From contig JBFWWW010000051.1 of assembly GCA_050245975.1 (NCBI GenBank), positions 1 through 21,379 on the forward strand: 21,379 nucleotides of DNA. Direction: 5' to 3'. The DNA is from JBFWWW01 sp050245975 (GTDB taxonomy: Bacteria > Pseudomonadota > Alphaproteobacteria > Rhizobiales > Hyphomicrobiaceae). Below, one piece after another: positions 1 through 5,402 of the stretch (positions are counted from its first letter, which is position 1; every line of letters starts with the position of its first letter). The notes beneath the pieces are model-generated. The model was not told the origin of the DNA and searched no databases. It saw only the letters and a list, made by a program, of their open reading frames with translations. A program made the translations under genes and the position numbers.

Positions 1-58
1 CGCCGCGACCCGTGGTCGCACCCGTGGCAGACTGCGTGGCCGGACGGCTGTCGGTCAT
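1..58 (-). CDS. Possible 5' end of a divergent gene (partial)
   Basis: Reading the reverse strand from an ATG at 58, the frame stays open to the window edge for 19 codons (MTDSRPATQSATGATTGRG). The fragment is hydrophilic and rich in Thr and Ala. It has no recognisable domain and only a weak GGTG upstream as a ribosome site. If real, it would be transcribed divergently from the dehydrogenase operon that begins at 98. The fragment is too short to name, and the call rests only on the open frame and the divergent layout. Confidence 0.2.
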   Translation of the reverse strand, partial: MTDSRPATQSATGATTGRG

Positions 59-97
59 GGATGCACCAGGCAAGGGTCCTGTTCGGGATTGGGAACG

Positions 98-1120
98 ATG
101 ACAGAGGCCGGTCACCGGAGTCCGCGGCGGTCGGCCGGCAAGACCCAGGTCGCCCGGGCGGTTTGGTATGTCGGCAAGGAGCGTGTCGAGATCAGGCCCG
201 CGCCGCTGCCGCCGCTGGCGGCCGGCCATGCGCGGGTGCGGACATTGTTCAGCGGGATCAGCCGCGGCACGGAGCGTCTTGTCTTCACGGGCGCCGTCGG
301 CGAAAGCGAGTGGCAGCGGATGCGCGCCCCCCTCCAGGAGGGCGCGTTTCCTTTCCCAGTCAAATACGGCTATTGCGCGACGGGAGTTGTAGAGGAAGGC
401 CCCCCGGCGCTTCTCGGCCGTGCGGTCTTCTGCCTGCATCCGCACCAGGACGTCTTCGACGCGCCCGTCGCCATGCTGGCGCCGCTCCCCGACGACCTGC
501 CGCCGCGCCGCGCCACGCTCGCCGCCAACATGGAGACCGCGCTCAACGCCGTCTGGGACGCGGGCGCCGCGCCCGGTGACCGCATCCTCGTCGTCGGCGC
601 CGGCATCGTCGGCCTGCTGGTCGCCGCGCTGGCCGCCCGCATCCCGGGAGCCGACGTCACGGTCACCGACATCGACACCGGCCGCGCCGGGCTGGTGGAA
701 AGCCTCGGCGCGCGCTTCCTCCATCCCCTGCCGGGCGACTTCGACGCCGACATCGTCGTGCACGCCAGCGCATCGGCCGCCGGGCTCGAGACCGCCATCG
801 CCGCCGCCGGCATGGAGGCCGTCATCATCGAGCTGAGCTGGTACGGCGACCGCGCCGTGCCCGTCCGCCTCGGCGGCGCCTTCCACAGCCGCCGCCTCCG
901 GCTGCAGTCCTCCCAGGTCGGCCAGCTCCCGCCCGCCCGCCGTCCGCGCTGGGACTACCGCCGCCGCCTTGAGGCTGCCTTGAATCTTTTGCGTGTACCC
1001 GCCCTGGACGCGCTCGTCGCCGACGAGATCGCGTTCGCGGACGCGGCGTCGGCGCTGCCGCGCGTTCTTGCTGCCGACAGCCGTGGATTGCCCCCCGTCA
1101 TCCGCTATCAGACGCCCTGA
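98..1120 (+). CDS. BchC-like medium-chain dehydrogenase/reductase (zinc-independent type)
   Basis: The protein has 340 residues from the ATG at 98; an in-frame TTG lies at 89. It is a medium-chain dehydrogenase with an N-terminal GroES-like domain and a Rossmann domain. The nucleotide-binding motif GAGIVG is at residues 167-172 and an acidic residue follows the second strand (VTDID). The N-terminal motif SGISRGTE (about 52-59) resembles BchC, the bacteriochlorophyllide dehydrogenase, and related 'zinc-binding alcohol dehydrogenases'. The usual Cys/His catalytic zinc ligands of classical alcohol dehydrogenases are not visible, so oxidation or reduction of an alcohol/ketone with NAD(P) is inferred only from the fold. 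It is first in a four-gene operon with a PTPS homologue, a GT4 and a methyltransferase, which points to tailoring of a GTP-derived metabolite rather than to bacteriochlorophyll. No other photosynthesis gene is present. Confidence 0.8.
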   Translation: MTEAGHRSPRRSAGKTQVARAVWYVGKERVEIRPAPLPPLAAGHARVRTLFSGISRGTERLVFTGAVGESEWQRMRAPLQEGAFPFPVKYGYCATGVVEEGPPALLGRAVFCLHPHQDVFDAPVAMLAPLPDDLPPRRATLAANMETALNAVWDAGAAPGDRILVVGAGIVGLLVAALAARIPGADVTVTDIDTGRAGLVESLGARFLHPLPGDFDADIVVHASASAAGLETAIAAAGMEAVIIELSWYGDRAVPVRLGGAFHSRRLRLQSSQVGQLPPARRPRWDYRRRLEAALNLLRVPALDALVADEIAFADAASALPRVLAADSRGLPPVIRYQTP

Positions 1121-1154
1121 GCTAAGCTGAGCCAACCCAACCGGAGACACCCGC

Positions 1155-1559
1155 ATGTTTGCCGTCGAGGTGCGCGACCGCATCATGATCGCCCACAGCC
1201 TGCCCGATCCGTTCTTCGGCCCCGCGCAGGGCATGCACGGCGCGACCTTCGTCGTCGACGTCGCCTTCTTCCGCGAGAGCCTGACGAAAGAGAACGTCGT
1301 CGTCGACATCGGCGCCGCGCTCGACGTCCTCAACAGGACGCTGAAGCCGCTCGCCTACAAGAACCTCGACACGCTGCCCGAGTTCAAGGGCAAGCTCACC
1401 ACCACCGAATTCCTCTGCCGCCACATCTTCGACGCCATGGCCAAGGCCGCGCGCGACGGCGCGCTGGGCGAGGACGGCAAGGGTCTCAGCAGAATTCGCG
1501 TCACGCTCGGCGAGACCGACCTGGCGCGGGCGTGGTACGAAGGTCCCGTCAAGGGCTGA
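1155..1559 (+). CDS. Divergent 6-pyruvoyl-tetrahydropterin synthase / QueD family protein
   Basis: The 134-residue product has the full length of the T-fold family that includes PTPS and QueD (6-carboxytetrahydropterin synthase). The start ATG at 1155 has GGAGA 8 nt upstream. Retained features are His14 and His28 (two of three usual zinc histidines), Asp51 in the VVVDI segment, a TTTE segment near 82-85, and Glu120 in the C-terminal GETDLARAWY motif. The HGH signature is HGA here (Ala30). The catalytic Cys four residues before it is Ala24, and the LDH catalytic pair is LAY (Ala67, Tyr68). Canonical PTPS or QueD chemistry is therefore unlikely. It could bind a pterin or pyrimidine and perform another reaction, or act as a non-catalytic partner. 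The next gene starts 4 nt after its stop, so the two are almost certainly cotranscribed. Confidence 0.85.
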   Translation: MFAVEVRDRIMIAHSLPDPFFGPAQGMHGATFVVDVAFFRESLTKENVVVDIGAALDVLNRTLKPLAYKNLDTLPEFKGKLTTTEFLCRHIFDAMAKAARDGALGEDGKGLSRIRVTLGETDLARAWYEGPVKG

Positions 1560-1563
1560 CACC

Positions 1564-2610
1564 GTGACCGAGGCCGTGTTCGCCATTCCCGGCGATCTCA
1601 ACCTGCCGACAGGCGGCTACGCCTATGACCGGCACGTGCTGGCGCGTCTGGCCGGACAGGGCGTCGAGGCCCGCCACCTGGAGCTGCCGGGCAGCTTCCC
1701 CGCGCCCTCCGCCGGCGACCTCGCCGCGACGGAACGGCTGATCGCTGCGGCGGACGCGCGCGCCGTGCTGCTCGTCGACGGCCTCGCCTACGGCGCGATG
1801 CCTGCCGACCTCGTCGCCCGCATCCGCCAGCCCATCGTCGCCCTCGTGCATCATCCGCTGTGCCTCGAGGCGGGCCTCGATGCCGCGCGCCAGGCCCACC
1901 TGCGCGACACCGAGCGCGCCGCGCTCGGCCTCGCGCGCGCCGTCATCGCCACCAGCCCGACGACCGCGCGCACGCTCATCGCCGACTTCGCCGTGCCCGG
2001 GCGCAAGCTCGCCGTCGCCGAGCCCGGCACCGAGCCCGCGCCGCGCGCCACCGGCACGGGCAAGCCGCTCGCAATCCTCTCCGTCGGCTCCATCGTGCCG
2101 CGCAAGGCCTACGACGTTCTCGTCCGCGCGCTCTCCCCCCTCGCCGGCCTCGACTGGCGCCTCACCATCGCCGGCGCCGACGACCGCAGCCCCGAGGCGC
2201 TCGCCGCCCTCACGTCGGCCATCGCAGACACCGGCCTCGGCGCGCGCGTCACGCTCACCGGCGCGGCCACGCAAAGCCAGCTCGACGCGCTCTATGCCGC
2301 CGCCGACCTCTTCGTTCTGCCGTCGCTGTTCGAGGGCTACGGCATGGTGCTCGCCGAGGCGATGGCGCGCGGCCTGCCCATCGTCTGCACCACCGGCGGC
2401 GCCGCCGCCGAGACCGCGCCCGCCGACGCCGCGCTCAAGGTGCCGCCCGGCGATGCGGCAGCCCTCGGCGCCGCCATCGGCCATGTCCTGCGCGATGCGG
2501 CCGCGCGCCGCGCCATGGGCGCGGCCTCCTGGGCCGCCGGCCGGGCCCTGCCGCGCTGGAACGACACGGCACGCATCATTGCAGCAGTTCTCAGGAAGGC
2601 GGGACCATGA
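1564..2610 (+). CDS. GT4-family glycosyltransferase
   Basis: The protein has 348 residues from a GTG start preceded by AAGGG. It is a GT-B-fold retaining glycosyltransferase of family 4. The N-terminal half carries the glycine loop GGYAYDRH (18-25). The C-terminal half begins at SVGSIVPRKAYDVL (173-186), with the Arg/Lys pair that binds the nucleotide diphosphate, and contains the E-x7-E motif Glu257...Glu265 in FEGYGMVLAEAM. There are no membrane segments, so it should act in the cytoplasm with a nucleotide-sugar donor. Its place between a PTPS homologue and a methyltransferase suggests that it glycosylates a small pterin- or pyrimidine-like molecule. Cyanobacterial pterin glucosyltransferases are a precedent for that type of product. 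A role in polysaccharide assembly cannot be excluded from sequence alone. Confidence 0.85.
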   Translation: MTEAVFAIPGDLNLPTGGYAYDRHVLARLAGQGVEARHLELPGSFPAPSAGDLAATERLIAAADARAVLLVDGLAYGAMPADLVARIRQPIVALVHHPLCLEAGLDAARQAHLRDTERAALGLARAVIATSPTTARTLIADFAVPGRKLAVAEPGTEPAPRATGTGKPLAILSVGSIVPRKAYDVLVRALSPLAGLDWRLTIAGADDRSPEALAALTSAIADTGLGARVTLTGAATQSQLDALYAAADLFVLPSLFEGYGMVLAEAMARGLPIVCTTGGAAAETAPADAALKVPPGDAAALGAAIGHVLRDAAARRAMGAASWAAGRALPRWNDTARIIAAVLRKAGP

Positions 2611-3443
2611 GCGGCTTTTCCCCCGAATGGCTGGCGCTGCGCGAGCCGGCCGACCACCGGTCGCGCAACTCCGACCTGGCGCGCCTCCTCATGCAGCGCT
2701 TCGCCGCCCTCGGCCGCGCCGTCGAGGTGGTCGATCTCGGCTGCGGCACCGGCTCCAACCTGCGCGCCGCCGCCGGCCTTCTCGGCGCGGAGCAGAACTG
2801 GACGCTCGTCGACTACGATCCCGCGCTGCTCGCCGCGGCCCGCAAGGCGCTCTCGGCCTGGGCGAAGGTGACGGCCGAAACCGGCGACACGCTGACGCTG
2901 GCGAAAGGCCAGCGCCGCATCGCGGTCACGTTCCGGCAGGCCGATCTCGCGCGCGATCTCGACGCCGCCCTGGGCGCGAAACCGGACCTCGTCACCGCCG
3001 CCGCCTTCTTCGACCTCGCCTCCAGGAGTTTCATCGGCACCGTCGCCAGGGCGGTCGCCGCGCGCCGCGCCGCCTTCTACACCGTGCTCACCTACAACGG
3101 CATCCAGCGCTGGCAGCCGCGCCACGACGCCGACGACGAGCTCGCCGCCGCCTTCCACGCCCACCAGGAAACCGACAAGGGCTTCGGCCCCGCCTCCGGT
3201 CCTCTCGCGCCGGCGCATCTTGCCGGCGCCTTCCGCGCCGAGCGCTATGACGTCCACGAGGGCGACAGCCCGTGGATATTGGGCAGGGGCGATGCGCGCC
3301 TCGTCGGCGAGCTGGCGACGGGCTTTGCCGCCGCGGCCGCCGAGACCGGGCGCGTCGACGCCGACACCATCGCATCGTGGACGCGCGTCGCCCACACCGG
3401 CGCCGAGGTCGGCCACACCGACACGTTCGCCGTCCCGCGCTGA
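2607..3443 (+). CDS. Class I SAM-dependent methyltransferase
   Basis: The 278-residue protein starts at an ATG that overlaps the stop of the upstream glycosyltransferase (ATGA), with AGGAAGG as ribosome site, so translation is probably coupled. SAM motif I is VVDLGCGTGSN at residues 41-51, followed by the acidic loop LVDYD (67-71) expected to hold the SAM ribose. The rest fits a Rossmann methyltransferase, but no substrate-specific motif is recognisable. It is the last gene of the operon that begins at 98 and ends at the palindromic element at 3498-3701. From context it would methylate the same GTP-derived or glycosylated intermediate that its neighbours handle. The substrate is unknown. Confidence 0.85.
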   Translation: MSGFSPEWLALREPADHRSRNSDLARLLMQRFAALGRAVEVVDLGCGTGSNLRAAAGLLGAEQNWTLVDYDPALLAAARKALSAWAKVTAETGDTLTLAKGQRRIAVTFRQADLARDLDAALGAKPDLVTAAAFFDLASRSFIGTVARAVAARRAAFYTVLTYNGIQRWQPRHDADDELAAAFHAHQETDKGFGPASGPLAPAHLAGAFRAERYDVHEGDSPWILGRGDARLVGELATGFAAAAAETGRVDADTIASWTRVAHTGAEVGHTDTFAVPR

Positions 3444-3497
3444 CCCGGCCTCTCAGCCCGCTGAATCAAAAGAACGCGCTCAGGACTCGCGCCACCT

Positions 3498-3701
3498 CTC
3501 CCTGCCATCCCAGACGCGCTCCCCCCTGTCATCCCGGAATGGCGCGCGCCCCGCACGTGTCATCCCCGCCGGAGCGCAGCGGAGAGCGGGGACCCAGGGG
3601 CCAAAGGCACGCGCTCGTTCGTGAGCTGGGTCCCGGATATTTCGCTTCGCGGAATTCCGGGATGACAGGGGGGAGGGCGCGGCCTCCGAGATGACAGGGA
3701 G
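3498..3701. repeat. Nested palindromic intergenic element
   Basis: A 204-bp stretch between convergent genes is built from nested inverted repeats. The outermost arms are 3498-3509 and 3690-3701, matching at 11 of 12 positions. Inside them are perfect 20-nt arms at 3521-3540 and 3654-3673, whose key part is tgtcatcccggaat and its complement; pairing continues two more bases outward. Innermost are gggacccag (3589-3597) and ctgggtccc (3626-3634). The left half also carries a second degenerate copy of the 'gtcatccc' start near 3559. This resembles dispersed palindromic intergenic elements seen in many Alphaproteobacteria. Lying between two gene ends, it may also act as a bidirectional terminator. 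Confidence 0.75.
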
Positions 3702-3733
3702 CAGGCGTTCCCGCCCGGCCCGCCTGCCCGCCG

Positions 3734-4312
3734 TCAGCGCCGCCCGGCCGACGGCAGCATGCGCCGCAGCACGCCGTCCTTGCGGATCAGGTAGTGGAAC
3801 AGCGCGCCGCTAATGTGCGCCGACACGGCCAGCAGCAGCAGGATGGCGAACAGCCAGTGATAGAACAGCACCTTCGAGGCCATCTCCTCGTTCGCCACCG
3901 TCAGCGCCGGCAGCTTGAAGAGCCCGAAGATGTCGAGCGCCGGATAGAGCGACACGCCGATCCATCCCAGCATCGGCACCAGCAGCAGCAGCCCGTAGAG
4001 CGCCCAGTGCGTCATGTGCGCGGCGCCCTTCTGCCACCAGGTGATCGTCGGCTCGTCGGGCGGCGCGCCGCGCGTCAGGCGGTAGTAGAGCCGCGCCAGC
4101 ACCAGCAGCAGGATGACGATGCCGAGCAGCTTGTGGCCGCTGTAGAGGTTGTTGGTGAGATCGTCCCAGATGTCGAGCTTGCCGCCGCGATAGGCCATGT
4201 AGAGGCCCACGGGGATCTGGATCAGCAGCAGCGCCACGGTCCACCAGTGGAAGCGGCGCGCGGCAGGCGAATAGGTCGGCTCGTCGATGGCAGGCTTGGA
4301 AGGGTCGTCCAT
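3734..4312 (-). CDS. Cytochrome b561 family membrane protein
   Basis: The 192-residue, four-helix membrane protein starts at the ATG at 4312, which has TGAGG nine bases upstream; an in-frame start at 4348 would overlap the previous gene. Family histidines are visible: His22 in RRFHWW before helix 1, His60 in NLYSGHKLLG at helix 2, the HMTHWALYG motif before helix 3, and AHISGALFHYLI in helix 4, which supplies haem ligands in bacterial cytochrome b561. The family carries electrons across or within the inner membrane, often between quinol and a periplasmic or membrane partner. It begins 11 nt after the stop of the RibD-type reductase, and its ribosome site overlaps that stop. The two are therefore probably one operon, which is an unusual pairing. 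Confidence 0.88.
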   Translation of the reverse strand: MDDPSKPAIDEPTYSPAARRFHWWTVALLLIQIPVGLYMAYRGGKLDIWDDLTNNLYSGHKLLGIVILLLVLARLYYRLTRGAPPDEPTITWWQKGAAHMTHWALYGLLLLVPMLGWIGVSLYPALDIFGLFKLPALTVANEEMASKVLFYHWLFAILLLLAVSAHISGALFHYLIRKDGVLRRMLPSAGRR

Positions 4313-4323
4313 GGCGGTCGGCC

Positions 4324-5094
4324 TCAGGAGCGGTTTCTCAGGTCGCAATCGAATACCACGTCGCCGTCCGACAGGACATGCACGCTCGTCCGTGGTCTGA
4401 GCGCCTGCGCCACCTTGCTGATCGGCGCGAGCGACAACCCCGTCTTGCCCGACCCCAGGATCAGCGGCGAGACCAGCACGTGCAGCCGGTCCACCATCCC
4501 GGCATCGATGAACGCCGAGACCGTCGTCGCGCCGCCCTCGATCAGGATGCGCCGCAGCCCGCGCGCGAACAGCGCCACCACCACGTCGCGCGGCGCGACG
4601 CGGTCGCCCACCGGCGACACGACGATCGCTTCCACGCCGGGCGGGGCTGGCGGCGCCTTCGACGTCCGCACGACGTAGCGCGCCGTGCCGTCATCGGCGA
4701 AACACCTGGCCGCCACCGGCGCGCGTCCGCGCGGATCGATCACCACGCGCGCCGGGTGCCGGCCCGTCACGCGCCGCACGTTGAGCATGGGGTCGTCGGC
4801 CACCACCGTCCCGACCCCCACGACCACCGCGTCCACGTGCGCGCGCAGGCGGTGCAGGTGGTCGAGTGCCGCCTCGCGGTTGATCCAGCGGCTGTCGCCG
4901 GACGGCGTGGCGATGCGGCCGTCGAGCGACTGGCCGAGCTGGGCGACGACGAACGGTCGGCCGGGCGGCGCGGCCGCGATCGGCGCGCACAGCTCGTCGC
5001 CGGGCCTTGCGGCCGGCTCGGCGCCCGGCTCGATGCCCTGTCCGGTACCGAGTTCGGTGCCGGGTTCGGTGCCGGGATCGGTTCCTGTCGTCAC
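4324..5094 (-). CDS. RibD C-terminal-domain reductase (DHFR-like fold)
   Basis: The conserved domain is a full RibD_C reductase, as in 2,5-diamino-6-ribosylaminopyrimidinone 5'-phosphate reductases, with no N-terminal deaminase domain. Counting from the GTG at 5094 (256 residues), SLDGRIAT is at about 56-63, GVGTVVADDP at 93-102 and the NADPH-binding LIEGGAT at 184-190, followed by a DRLHVLVSPLILG-type strand. The frame stays open upstream to a GTG at 5400, but that extension is low-complexity and would touch the divergent gene at 5403. No start lies closer to the domain than 5094, while GTGs at 5148, 5187 and 5199 are alternatives. With the GTP cyclohydrolase II at 11774 and the PTPS homologue at 1155, it suggests reduction of a ribosylaminopyrimidine or pterin with NADPH. 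A cytochrome b561 gene follows 11 nt downstream. Confidence 0.85.
   Translation of the reverse strand: MTTGTDPGTEPGTELGTGQGIEPGAEPAARPGDELCAPIAAAPPGRPFVVAQLGQSLDGRIATPSGDSRWINREAALDHLHRLRAHVDAVVVGVGTVVADDPMLNVRRVTGRHPARVVIDPRGRAPVAARCFADDGTARYVVRTSKAPPAPPGVEAIVVSPVGDRVAPRDVVVALFARGLRRILIEGGATTVSAFIDAGMVDRLHVLVSPLILGSGKTGLSLAPISKVAQALRPRTSVHVLSDGDVVFDCDLRNRS
5039..5090. repeat. Degenerate short tandem repeat (GTEP-like coding)
   Basis: Units of about 12 nt resembling ggttcggtgccg recur here. Read on the reverse strand they encode a run of Gly-Thr-Glu/Asp-Pro units just before the RibD-type domain. A second degenerate cluster at about 5161-5210 (ccatatcc / cccgacac units) encodes Ser-Gly-Tyr-Gly repeats if translated. 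It is unclear whether this is a flexible protein tail or untranslated leader. Confidence 0.5.
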
Positions 5095-5311
5095 GCTGCC
5101 GTCCCGTCCTTTGCCTCTGCCAACGCGACCGCCGGGCCGCCAGGCCACAGCGGTGCCCGCCCCATATCCGGACCCATATCCCGACACAGGTCCCGACACG
5201 TGTCCGGGCGCGACATCACGTCCCGCGCCGGTCTGCCCTATCCTCGCCGTCTCCGGCGGACACTGTGCGGCCCGCCGGTCGGTGCGCTCTTCCGCGCGCC
5301 GGGTCCCGCGC

Positions 5312-5317
5312 GTTATA
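5312..5317 (-). promoter_or_regulatory. Weak candidate -10 element for the reductase/cytochrome operon
   Basis: On the reverse strand the sequence reads TATAAC inside cgtgtataacgcg, a clear AT-rich break in very GC-rich surroundings. It lies 218 nt upstream of the preferred reductase start at 5094. A CTCAAC 17 nt upstream is a poor -35 match. If used, it would place transcription start near 5305 and rule out translation from 5400. Confidence 0.25.
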
Positions 5318-5402
5318 CACGGTTTCGCGGCGGCGTTGAGGCCGGGGCCGTGAGTTTTGGGCTTGTGCGGATGGTCACTGCGGGCGACGGCTTCGGGCAC
5401 TG

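Noticed and set aside
98..1120. Bacteriochlorophyll gene bchC
   Set aside because: The SGIS.GTE motif is shared with BchC, but no photosynthesis gene is nearby and the operon partners point to pterin-like metabolism.
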